Source of the DNA: Epiperipatus broadwayi
Taxonomy: Eukaryota > Onychophora > Udeonychophora > Euonychophora > Peripatidae
Reading direction: 5' to 3'
DNA: 64,000 nt
Assembly (NCBI GenBank): GCA_028023455.1
Contig: JAQFVV010000152.1
Span: forward strand, 1,300,001 to 1,364,000
Numbering within the stretch: the first letter of the stretch is position 1; every line of letters starts with the position of its first letter. A model generated the notes under the pieces. The model was not told the DNA's origin. It searched no databases and saw only the letters and a list, made by a program, of their open reading frames with translations. This document shows, in pieces, positions 49,754-60,375 of this stretch. Position numbers and translations under genes: made by a program.

Positions 49754-49786
49754 GGCTTTCATCTCTTATTGAGATCTTTTCAAGAT
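49754..49786 (-). ncRNA. Hammerhead-like motif, degraded (outer arm, left)
   Basis: On the minus strand: CTTGAAAAGA, hairpin TCTC-loop-GAGA, TGAAAG. Its inverted partner is on the plus strand at 52469-52498 (CTTGAAAAAG, TCTC-loop-GAGA, TGAAAA). The same U3/A8 variant core is seen at 13.1 kb. Confidence 0.4.
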
Positions 49787-50049
49787 ATAAAGTTTTATAC
49801 ATCACATGACCTATTAATTATATTCATTCAACCTATTGGACATTATTCACTTTAAACAATATAATTGACATTATATATGTAAACCTATAAATAAGTAAAA
49901 TAAAATAAAAATGCATGAAAAATCTTTAAACTATATAAATACATTACAAAGAAATAAAGTCAAATGTCACATGACCTAATTTAACAAGTTTGTATTACAA
50001 ATGTTATATAAAGAGTTCGCAAATAAGCTCTTAACAAGCTTTTTAGAAT

Positions 50050-50105
50050 ATCCCCAACCTCAGACTGGTTTCTGCTACTGGATTCCTCAGTGAGGTGCTA
50101 GGATC
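50050..50105 (-). ncRNA. Broken hammerhead ribozyme (core of foldback)
   Basis: On the minus strand: a stem I strand, CTGAGGA (complement of 50084-50090), an 11-base stretch with no clear stem II, GAAA (50069-50072), CCA, GTC (50063-50065), then the other stem I strand. Six stem I pairs form, followed by an internal loop and further pairs, as in 56917-56972. The plus-strand arm (50120-50156) has lost stem II altogether (CTGAGGAAACC). Probably inactive. Confidence 0.55.
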
Positions 50106-50552
50106 TAATTCTTGGACATCCTAGCACCTCACTGAGGAAACCAGTCTGAGGTTGGGGTTATTCTGCAAAGCTTGTTAATAGTTTATTTGTGAGCTCTTTA
50201 TATAACATATCTAAATACATATATATTATATATATCTATATAAACCAATAAATATTCCATTCCCCCCCTCCTCTTTAAAAAAATTAGGTGGAAATTGGGC
50301 ATTATTAGATAATTGGAAGATTTAAAAATTCGTGATAGAATTGTGAATGAAAGTTTAAAAAAAAGAGAGGAAGAGGAGAATAAAATATTTATTGGTTTAT
50401 ATAGGTATATAAAAATATATGTATATGTATTTATATACTTTCAAAAAAAATTATGTACTTTATTTATTTATTTATAGGTTTTTATGTATAATGTAAAGTA
50501 TATTGTTTAAGGTGAATAATATCTAATAGGTGGAGTGAATGTAATTAATGGG

Positions 50553-52446
50553 TCATAAGTAAGATTATTATTTAAAGGAAAAGGTAAAGATCATAGAAAG
50601 TTAAATAATTATAAACCAATATCAGTAACATCAGTTTTATATAAAGTTTTTTCATATATGGTGGCTGGAAAAGTTGCAAAATGGATGGAAGAAATAATGT
50701 AGTGGGGGGAATGCAAGGAGTTTTTAGGTCAAATATGTGTATAGGAGATAGTTTATTTGTAGTAACACAACTTATTGAGTGTAAATTCAGGTAGACAGTT
50801 ATATATGAGTTTTATAGATATAGAGAAGGCATATGATAGAGTTTCTAATCTGAGAATGGATGAAACTTTAGTGGGTGTTATTAAGAAATTATATGAAAAT
50901 AATTACTATACATATCAATTAGGAGATATAGAATCAGTTAAAGTTAAAAATAGGGTGGGACTGAGGCAAAGATGCCCTATGTCACCTATTTTGTTTGTAT
51001 TGTATTTGAGTGAAATGGAGAAAGCAATAGAAAGTCTAGGAAGAGGGATAGAGATACCGTTAACAGGTGACAAGAAAGTATATACATTGTCGGGTCTTTT
51101 TTTTGTGGATGATGTCTTTTTGTGTGCAGAAAGAAGAGAAGATATGGAAGTTATGCTGAGAACATGTGCAAGGGTGGGTAAAGATATCGGGATTAAATTT
51201 AGTGAAGAAAAATCAAATATAATGATGGTGAATACTGGGGAAAGAGAAGACAAAGATTTCTTATTGGGGGATATAAAATTAAGTGTGGTTAACAGATATA
51301 GTTATTTGGGAATCATCTTGAGTAATAAGAAAAATTGCTTGGATGAATGGGAGAAAAAAGTGATAAATGAAGCAAAGAAAAGAAAGGGATTGATAAAGAA
51401 ATTAACAGTGTTTTCATATAATAAATATGATGTAGCTAGATATGTATGGACGGGAGTGGCAGTAGCAGGGTTAACATATGGCAATGATGCATTATGTGTT
51501 AGTAAAGGGATATTGGATTGCTTAGAAAATGTACAAAGTGGAGTAGGAATACATGTATTAGATGCTGAGGTGTGGACAGCAAAAGAGGCAATTCAAGGAG
51601 AAATGGGATGGTCAAGTTTTTATATGAGGGATGCAAAAAGCAAATTGAAAATGTTCAGTAGATTGCAGTTTATGGATAATAAAATAATAGCCAAAATAGT
51701 ATTTAATTGGGTTACAAGTAAAAGGCAGGCAACAAGATGGGTGAGAAAGGTAATGCTGTATGCAGAAGATTTGGATAAAGAAGTTATGTCAGTATACTTG
51801 TTCAAAAGATGGGATGATTGTGTTAGGAGGATTGTTGAGTGTTATAGTGGGAAGGAGTGGGATAAAAGAATAGATGCACTAATAAAGAATAGGGAGTTGG
51901 AGAGATGGAGAACTAGTATGGAGAGTAAAACAAGTTTAAATATATATAGAAGTAAACAGAACATTGGGTGTGAGTTAATTTATGATAATAGTAACGAAAG
52001 TAGTTTATTGTTTAAGGCTCGAACGGGATCTTTAGCAACAAGGGAATATACATGTAAATGGAAAAATATGGGTGATTTAGTCTGCAAGTTGTGTAAGGAA
52101 GGCATAGAAAATATTAGGCATTTGTTACTTCAATGTAAATGTTTGGAAGCAGAAAGGGTACAAATAATGAAGTTATGTAAGATTAAATATGAACAAAGTG
52201 ATTATACAGAAAGTGAGTTATTAGTTTTTATGCTAGGTTTGGGGAAAATAAGGGGGATTTAGATATGAAAGTCATGGAGTTGACAAAGATTATGTTGTGG
52301 AAATGGAATGGAGCAGATTATAGGAAAACTTAGGATGGACAATGGAAAAGGAAGGTAAAGTGGCTAACAGGTTTCTCTGGGCAAAGCTGCTGAGAGATTC
52401 CTGACTCCATTTAAGGAGAAGTCACAGTACATCACATCACATCACA
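50553..52446 (+). mobile_element. CATCA-tailed LINE inserted in foldback arm
   Basis: 5'-truncated copy that starts within RT (around 50575 the sequence encodes NNYKPISVTSVLYK). It ends with GGAGAAGTC and CATCA units at 52432-52446, immediately followed by the resumed foldback arm. Inverted with respect to the copy at 46.5-48.9 kb. Confidence 0.85.
50775..52262 (+). pseudogene. LINE ORF2 RT and C-terminal finger
   Basis: 495-codon open segment, the best preserved copy of this family. RT motifs: FIDIEKAYDRV (first Asp), GLRQRCPMSPILFV, and FFVDDVFLCAE as the catalytic box (VDD where most LINEs have ADD). A linker of about 250 residues follows and then the C-terminal finger CKLC...H....C. The segment begins downstream of the RT fingers, which lie in another frame at 50570-50770 with a stop between. 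At 52255 a small deletion shifts the frame so that the protein ends early; the copy at 22.2 kb shows the natural C terminus. Not active. Confidence 0.85.
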
Positions 52447-52599
52447 TGTGATGTGTAAAACTTTATATCTTGAAAAAGTCTCAATAAGAGATGAAAAACA
52501 GATTGATAATTAAATAATTGAAGACATAATTAGTTGTTTGCTTCAATTTTATTTAAATTAAATTAACTTCATCACTGATTGTACATGGATCCATGAGAA

Positions 52600-53580
52600 C
52601 TTTATTGCTGTTTTCACCAATACATTATAAAATGGAAAATGGATGGCCCATGGGACTTCCCATCAATGGAATCCATATCAAGTATGATCCTCAATATGGC
52701 CCAAAAAATTATACCTGCACATTAAGCCTCCCACCCCTCATTGATCTATCTTCATTATGTTGATATTTTCATCTGTGCCACTGAATCTGTAATCTCCCAA
52801 ATTCAGCAAGAACTGTCTCATCACACCTCCTTGTGCTTAATTAAAAAAAAACAAGAATAATTTCAAAGGTAGTAAATATCTAGACCTCCATGTATAATGT
52901 CACCAAGCTGCTTTAAATTACAAAATGGTTATCAAGTCAATTTACATTTATGGTATCATTAATACTGAGTAGCAAACTTCATGTTCTCTTAAACTTTCTG
53001 GGCTTAAGGTCCTCTTGTATTGCAACCACCACTTATGCAAGTATGAATCAGACAGAAAAAACAATGTCAGCATTTATCTTTCAGGACTTCGTAGCATTGG
53101 ATACAAAAACTCATTGCTCCTGCAAACTGTCAGGAATTTTTATAATAAAATATGATACCCCCTTCATGTGCTGGATGCAAAACTTTGGATTTCCATTCCC
53201 TATAATCCTCCCATAACCCATTGCATTACTAAAATTATTTAACTGTGTCAGATAGCTCTGGGCATGATGTCCTTCCTCCATTGTCTTCTTAACAACTCTA
53301 AATATGCCTTGCTTTCAACCTTCACTTCCTTACCTTTTACAAGATCAAATGTCATTATACAGCCTGCCCTACCATCTATTATAGGGAATCTCAGGCAAAT
53401 TTATTGACATTCATAGCTCAACATGTCTTCCTATACAATACACCTAGTACAAGCATAGAAACATGCTCTATATTTTTTGAACTTTTGTTCTGCAACTGGC
53501 CATCCTTTTGTTCCAACCTCTATTGATATTGTCTGCATTGAGTGCAACAATGCAAAGCAAAAGATTAATGGTGTGACATA
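52600..53580 (+). pseudogene. Penelope-like reverse transcriptase remnant
   Basis: Decayed, in several frames. Around 52640-52670 one frame reads ENGWPMGLPINGI, like the box MGSP-SG of Penelope-like and related RTs. Around 52755-52790 another reads LHYVDIFICATESV, which resembles YVDDIFI with one aspartate codon lost. Around 52870-52900 a further piece reads SKYLDLHV, compatible with the FLD motif after the palm. A possible C-terminal part near 53530 (DIVCIECN) could be a GIY-YIG endonuclease trace but is too weak to claim. It starts about 40 bp after the foldback at 49.7-52.56 kb. The fingers of RT are missing. Another retroelement class remains possible. Confidence 0.4.
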
Positions 53581-53599
53581 TATCAAGTACACACCATGA

Positions 53600-56500
53600 A
53601 TAGGCAGAAATCTTGTGTTCCCATTTTGAGAAACAGCCTATTCACAATATATAGAATTCATATGTAAATTTATGTAAACTAACACAACTCATCTATATAT
53701 ACACTCACTCTCTCTTTACAGTCATTGCTGTGTTTATGACTTGTATTAGTTGAAAGCTGGCTAAGCCTAGTTGTTTGAAATTATTTTTTGTTAAAGCTTT
53801 CTTCTGTATGTGCACATTAGCAGTTACATTAATTGGGATAAAGCTCCCTACTATCATTATATTAAGTTATGGATTTGATTCTTTGCCTGCATATATATAT
53901 ATACATAACCATTGTGGCCATCATCACACACCTACCATTTGAAAACACTTTTTATTGGTTTTAAAAATTTATATTGTCACATGTTGCAATGCCCAGAAAA
54001 TTTTGTGATGGCTTTGTCAACTGCAACCTTTCTGTGCTTCTTGTAATCAGCTTTAAAATTTACATTATACTGTTCTATAAAGCCTATTTAGTCCAAATCA
54101 TTATTTTGTTATACAAACAGACACACTAGTACAAACACAAACATGCTGATACAAATATAGACACACTAATAAATTATTAAACCTTTTGAGAATCATTATG
54201 TCTATAAAATAAGGTTGCCTCAAACTTGGATCAGAGCCCCAAAATTACATTGTACACAATTGCCTAATTTTATAGATGCAATCAAAATCACTACTTTCAT
54301 TATACAAACAGAAACACGGTAATATAAACTCAGATACACGAATAAATTATATTCATTACGTTCATCACATAATTTAAAAAAATCTAAAATTGAAGACTTA
54401 CATTTATTAGGTTTGCTTTTAGAATGAATGCCTTGAAATTGTAAAATCTTCAAAGCATGTTGAATCCACTTCTTAATTAACATTTTCTCCATCGTAAATG
54501 TACATCTTTGTTTCCTTCATACAATCTAATTAATTGAGCAAAAAAAAATTAAGTGGACTTATTAATAAAAAAATTGTTAAATAATCTAATTTTTATCTGG
54601 CATACATCATTTGAAAAAGAAAATAAAACCACATGCATAGTTCATTTGGTATTCCCATAATTTTAAAGTGAAACCAAAAAAATTATAAATAGTCAAAATA
54701 AGAGTCAATTTCAAAGGATGAACGGCAATCATGCTAAACTTCACAAAGCCGTTTAATATATTTCACATGGAGATTTTAGAGCTGGATAATTTCTATTCAT
54801 ATAAATTGCAACATCAAAGTAAACTTCAAAAGCTTGATAACAATAGCAATAGAGATTAAACAAAACTATATTTGATATAGACAGCAACAGTCAGCTGCTT
54901 ATTTTGCTGTTATTGCTACGTATTAAATATTATTTATGCTATTATAACAAAACTTGAGCTTTAATAAGATTGCCAGATTTTTTTATGATTTATGTAACTA
55001 CTTGCTGAATTATAGGCTAGTATTTTTCTTTTTTAAATTAAATAATGAACCCAATTAAAATCAATTTAACAGGTGATTATTTTATGTTTAAACACCAACT
55101 TTCACTTAATGATGCAAATGAAACCAAATACCAACAACTTTATTCTATAATTCCATAATATTTTTCAGATATTTCATTAATTAACTGAATAAATTATTAT
55201 CTGTTAATAAATAAAATTCTATTGTAAACTTCAGATTTTATTTTCTTATGATTTTTAGTCAATTAGCAAACTTTATGAGTGAATGTTGAATGTATAGAAA
55301 ATTTTAAACTTTCTTTAAACTTTCCAAATACAAACACTTGTTAGTCATAACACACAAATAGATAACACAGTTTAGTCCAACATATCACATCTAATAATAT
55401 AACATAGTCACAAATCTTCAGATAAATTTCAGAGTGCATTTCTTTCTCTTCCAAACTTTCATTTTTATCAAATTATTATAAATATATTTCTTATAAATTT
55501 CGCATAATCATTTACTAAACTTTTTTTTAAATTTATAATAATTTGATTTTTTTTAATTATGCTTTTATAACTGAATGATTAGAAACGATACATAATTCTG
55601 AATATTATTTTGTTGTTTGAATGTAAAGTATTATTCAATTTTTGATAGAAACCTCAGGAAGTATTTAAATAAGTATTTCTGTTCTGTCATTTTCTAATCT
55701 TTTTTAAAATAATCATTGTTAAACCATTATCTCTTAGTATTTTCATTTAAGAGTAAATTAAATACAATAAACTGCTCAGTTATATTACTAGCTCTTTTTC
55801 ATACTTCATTTAATAATCTCTGTGTTTTGAAAAGAAATGCTTATATGGTAGTAGAAATTACACTTTTACAAAAATTAAATCATGTATATATGTGGTAAGG
55901 CATTTTAGCAGCATACTATCATGCATACAGCCACACATATATATCTGTAATTGGACTTCCTACTAAGCTATGTACACATCAATTATCTATGAAAGATAGA
56001 ATAATACCAATTTATCCTTTAGCTTTGTTGGAATTTAAGCTTAATTCATTGACACTATTTTAAATTAGAGAGTGGAATTTTTTTATTTTATGTAGAAAAT
56101 AAATAATCTGCAATTATTACTTAACTATTAATATAAGCTTAAATATCAAGAAACTAAAAGATATATTAGTATCATTCTAACTTTTCATAGTTGACTGATC
56201 CTTATATAGCTCAATGGGAGATTCAGTTATTTCCATTCCAATTACATATAGTGCTATGAATATTTATTGTTACATCTATTAAAATTTATGTTTCATTTGA
56301 TATTTAGAGATTGTTAAAATTGGAGCTTTTCCTTGATCCTTTGGATATTTAAATAGTGGTTTAAAATTGTATAATCTGTATATAAATTAAAAATAATAGA
56401 AAACTTTACTCTCCAATTTAGAATGCCATTAAACTAAGCTTAAATACCAATAAAGTTAAAAGATAGATTGGTATCACTATTTCTTTTTATAATTGATTAA

Positions 56501-56605
56501 CATTTACATAGAATACTGGGTGTTTCAATTACATAAAGTTAAACAAAAATATTTAAACCAGTGTTAATTATATTTCACAAGAATCTTCAAATTATTATAA
56601 TTATT
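53600..56605. other. Non-coding, AT-rich; no gene seen
   Basis: I see nothing with coding or RNA support. A short TA run lies at 53890-53904. The open frames at 54220 (minus) and 55716 (plus) are low-complexity in composition and unrecognised. Confidence 0.6.
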
Positions 56606-57071
56606 ATGTAATATCTAAAGAGCCTGCTACTAGCTCTAAACAAGCTTAATTTTTTAAATGATAAATGCTACAAGAGAAAATACATGAAGCTTTTATCTAT
56701 GATGGTCCCCATCCCCAGACCGGTTTCGAGCTTTGGCTATATTAAATTGCTAAGCCTACTAATATATGGGATCTCTGAATTTAGTTCAGGCTCATATAGT
56801 TTCTTTGGTTAAAGAGCTGAGTTTGAAGACATGTAGGTGTCTGAAGATTTGGATCTTTTTCTTAATATTTAAGAATTAGATAAATGCTTGGATTGAGTTA
56901 ATATTTTGAATCTTATGTCCTAGCTCCTCACTGATGAGAGCCATAGCTCGAAACCGGTCTGGGGATGGGGACCATCATAGATAAAAGCTTCATATATTTT
57001 CTCTTGTAGCATTTATCATTTAAAAAATTAAGCTTGTTTAGAGCTAGTAGCAGGCTCTTTAGATATTACAT
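56606..57071. repeat. Foldback repeat with 132-bp arms and a hammerhead ribozyme
   Basis: Left arm 56606-56738 and right arm 56940-57071 are inverted copies with only a few mismatches, separated by about 200 bp. The inner end of the right arm joins a complete hammerhead (56917-56972); the left arm carries only its 3' half on the minus strand (stem II strand, GAAAC, stem III, GTC and stem I strand). The core is related to that of the foldback at 50.1 kb (shared CCTAGC-CCTCACTGA and GAAACC-GTCTG blocks). Confidence 0.88.
56917..56972 (+). ncRNA. Hammerhead ribozyme, type I, complete motif
   Basis: Self-cleaving RNA motif. Core 1 CTGATGA at 56931-56937. Stem II GAGC/GCTC (56938-56941 with 56946-56949) and a CATA loop. 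Core 2 GAAA at 56950-56953. Minimal palindromic stem III: A-CC / GG-T (56953-56958). Cleavage triplet GTC, cut predicted after C56959. Stem I inner helix: 56925-56930 with 56960-56965, six pairs including one G-U. An internal loop follows, then an outer helix GTCC/GGAC (56917-56920 with 56969-56972). All invariant core bases are present. Type I hammerheads with a stem III too short to close alone are known from Penelope-like elements, retrozymes and the Schistosoma satellite, where dimers cleave. I infer the same here. Confidence 0.85.
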
Positions 57072-58832
57072 ATTGGTAATGCAAGCTATATAGGTCATGT
57101 GACATATGACTGATTTTTACTATAATTATTATGGCAATAATATTAAAAATTGCTAAATCAAGATTCCAATGCAATACATCTTATTATAAATTAAATACCA
57201 GTTCACATTAGGCAGAATGCTATTGGTTACAACATTAATAGTGATTTTGCATTAATTATCTGTTAAGGTTTTGTTCTTTCATGCTTTTTGTTATTTTTCT
57301 CACGTTCAACAAATTTGGAAATAAGTATGTTATTAACTTTAGCTCTATTATATACATAAATATGTTGTGGAATTCAAGTCTTTAAATGTGAATATGTCTT
57401 TCCATAATATATAACCTGACAAATCTGAAATCTAGAGCATATTCCAACTCTGCTTAGTCATTGTTTTTAAGATTATATTTGGAAATGTTGCTTTAGAAGG
57501 CACTTCAAACCATGTTTATATATATATATATGTGGTGTGTGTGTGTGTGTGTGCGCGTGTAGCAGTTCTAAGTTTACATTTAATTATTTTATTGTTTTAA
57601 ATCTTTTTTATAACTTTTTACATTGGTTTTCCTTTCTATTTAAAATTTGAGGAATTGTGAATTGTTTTAAAAAATGGCATTTAAAATGAAATTTTATAAT
57701 AAAATATTTAATGTCTGGTGTACCCATGATATATAATGGCTTTATGCTATCTGGTAATCAGAAGCTGTGTTTTGTCCATTTTACTTTAAATACAAAAAAT
57801 ATAACATATTTATTAATGTCTTCATCTTATTTAACCCATTTTATTTTGAAGTCTTATCTAAATTATTGAAAACACATCATCAATATAATTTGTACGTATG
57901 GCATTATTTCTAAAACTTAAACAAATTGAATAACTCTTTTTTATTAGAGGCAAAAGTTACTTACAGATAATATCACCAATGGAAAAATCCATGTGATAGC
58001 TGATAATCATTACAAATATATCCCCATTAAATGCATTATGTAAATCATTATTTATTCAATACAAAATTTTCATTATAAATTTAAATCTGTTAATGTCTCC
58101 AAATGGAGCTATATTTCAATAAATCCTGAATGATATTGATAGACCACATTCTATATATTCTGACATAGAGTTCAGTAACATTGAAGGAAATCATTCTGAA
58201 TTTATCTTGATATTAGTATCTCTTGTTTTATTGTTGATATTGTAAGATGAGTTTCTTGTCAAATTTCAAAATCCAATTTAATTCTGGATACATTCTGGAC
58301 CATTATTTGCTGCTATGATAATGGTCTGATCCAAAATTAATCATAAGTCTCACTGAAGGACACATATTAAAGCACTCACAATTGTAATATGCTTTATCAT
58401 CATGTACTTGAAAAATGTTATATATAAATTTATTAATATTATAATGGCTAGTTTTCTCAACTTTAATTGTATTTATTTATTGATATATGTTTGAGGACAA
58501 ATATCCAGTAGTACAAATCCATACCTATGTCTTCACTAAGACAAATTATATTCTTTTTTTAAAAAAAATTATTGAGAAAGTTGTAACAATTATTGATTAA
58601 AAAATGTGCCTATTATTTTAATATCATATCTACTTATCAGTCTATCACAAATTCCATTTGGGGATTGAAGCAACTACTTGTGGAACTAGCTCTTTAGACA
58701 ACAAAATCCTAAATTGGGTCTTTTATTCAAAATAAATTTAAAAATTAAGTTATAAAAATAATTGTTATATAATTCTAGTGTAATGTTATATATATATATA
58801 ACGATTAAATGTCTGTATTTTTAAATCATATA
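57072..58832. other. Non-coding, AT-rich; no gene seen
   Basis: It holds a TA/GT microsatellite (57518-57558) and a short TA run near 58788-58800. The stretch ATAGGTCATGTGAC at 57090-57103 recurs in the 49.8-kb foldback arm (complement of about 49796-49808), so the repeat family may extend past 57071. Confidence 0.6.
57518..57558. repeat. (TA)n(GT)n microsatellite
   Basis: About 13 bp TA followed by about 24 bp GT with a GCGC interruption. Confidence 0.9.
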
Positions 58833-59013
58833 ATAATAATTCAAACAAATTTATTTAACACAGTATTCAAAACTAAATAATATATTCTTTACTGGAAGTA
58901 CTTTAGATTGTTTCACTGACAATCTTTATCAACCACAATCTAAAGTACTTCCAGTAAAGAATATATTATTTAGTTTTGAATACTGTGTTAAATAAATTTG
59001 TTTGAATTATTAT
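58833..59013. repeat. Inverted repeat, 79-bp arms, 23-bp loop
   Basis: 58833-58911 and 58935-59013 are, as far as I can check by eye, perfect reverse complements. TA repeats flank both sides. The loop with the inner arm ends reads, on the minus strand, TTGATAAAG, a weak hairpin, then GAAACAATC (58906-58932), similar in layout to the hammerhead-like relics elsewhere in the window. Perfect arms mean a recent origin or ongoing gene conversion. Confidence 0.92.
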
Positions 59014-59349
59014 ATATATATTGTAACCTCTCCCAACACCAATCCTACATCTCCTATAAATGAGTACCCGGTGCACCAATTCTATCGATGATGGAATAAA
59101 CTATTAATCTGATTCTACTTTGAATTACTATTGAGACTCGTAGAATACTGTCCAACTATAGCTTAGCTCAGTGGGGGCTACAAAATTCTATAATATGAAA
59201 AATGTAAATAAAATACAGGAAGAAATATTATGAATCACTGAGAGTAAAATATCTGATTGGTTTTGCAATAAATAAGTAGTTGAAATTGATAAAGTGCCAT
59301 TCATTTAAATTAACAAGTTATAGTTCAATTTTATCTCCTCCCATCATCT

Positions 59350-59550
59350 AAATGCACTAATCAACCTTTACTGGATAATAAGCTTAAATTAAATGAAACA
59401 AAGATGTAGTATTAATCAACTTTACTGTATAATAATTTAAATTAAATAAAACAAAATATAGCACTAACCAATTTTTACTGTATAGTAATTTAAATTAAAT
59501 AAAACAAAATATAGCACTAAACAGCTTTTACTGTATAGTAATTTAAATGA
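59350..59550. repeat. Tandem repeat, 53-54-bp unit, about 4 copies
   Basis: TTTACTG starts at 59367, 59421, 59474 and 59527; the linking sequence TAATTTAAATTAAATAAAAC is shared. The middle units are nearly identical. Confidence 0.85.
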
Positions 59551-60004
59551 AACAACTAACTTAATATCTACTTGGAAACAATAAGGGAATATTTCAGGGA
59601 TTTTACTGTGTAACTGATTTAAAAATTTATACTCTACAATAGCTACCAGTTACCATCATAAAAGATGATGACATAAAATTGAGCATTGTTATAATGAGAT
59701 AATAGTTAGACAATGAAAGAAATAGGGTACATTTTGAATTCAAAACATCATCTAAATAATAACTAAGCACATAAATTTTTCCAGAGGATCATCAGATAAT
59801 TAGGCATTTTATATAATGTTTGGATCGAGGAAATAATATCAGATTTGAACATATTCATTATTAAATTCATGTAATAGTGCAATGATATCATATTAAATAT
59901 GTAGGTGTGTGAGTGGAAACTAAGAATACGAATGCATGCAAAAGAACAACTCTTAACAAAGTTTTTAATAAATAAAATATTTATTATATTGAGAGTAAAA
60001 AATT

Positions 60005-60375
60005 AAGAATTTATACTTCTACTTTGCAAATATAGACACTATTGGCCAATTCCAATATTTATTATTGAATAATCTAACATTGGAGTAATTAACATTACAA
60101 GAAACTTCTTTATACTTTTATTTCAAACATATACAAGTTTTCAGCTAATTTAATATGCTTATCAAACATTTATCAACAAATTACATTGAACTATACATTA
60201 AATTAAACTTCTTTATATTCTTACTTCAGACATATACATGTTACTAGCTAATTCTAATATGCTTTATTAGATATTTATTAACAAACTAACACTGGAGTAA
60301 ATAAAGATTAAATTAAACATATTTATACCTTTGCTTTACCTATATACATGTTATCAGCCAATTACAATATTCTGT
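60005..60375. repeat. Tandem repeat, about 105-110-bp unit, 3-4 copies
   Basis: Blocks AAACTTCTTTATA or AAACATATTTATA at 60102, 60205 and 60315, each followed by a CATATACATGTTA-like and a CCAATT-CAATAT-like block, with a diverged first unit from about 60005. Old array. Confidence 0.65.

Larger units (their letters stand above)
49696..52558. repeat. Large imperfect foldback element, right arm interrupted by a LINE
   Basis: Left arm 49696-50100 pairs with a right arm made of 50112-50552 plus 52447-52558. The block ending ATCACATGACCTATTAATTA (around 49800) has its inverse split between 50530-50552 and 52447-52465, exactly where the LINE sits. Without the LINE the foldback is about 970 bp. The centre (50045-50175) contains a tight inverted repeat built from a broken hammerhead; the outer arms contain a second hammerhead-like fold. 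Arm identity is moderate, so the element is old. Inverted pseudo-LTRs of a Penelope-like element are the best explanation. Confidence 0.7.

Noticed and set aside
53450-53610. GIY-YIG endonuclease of a Penelope-like element
   Set aside because: Only a loose DIVCIECN-like stretch is seen; the conserved Arg and Glu could not be placed.
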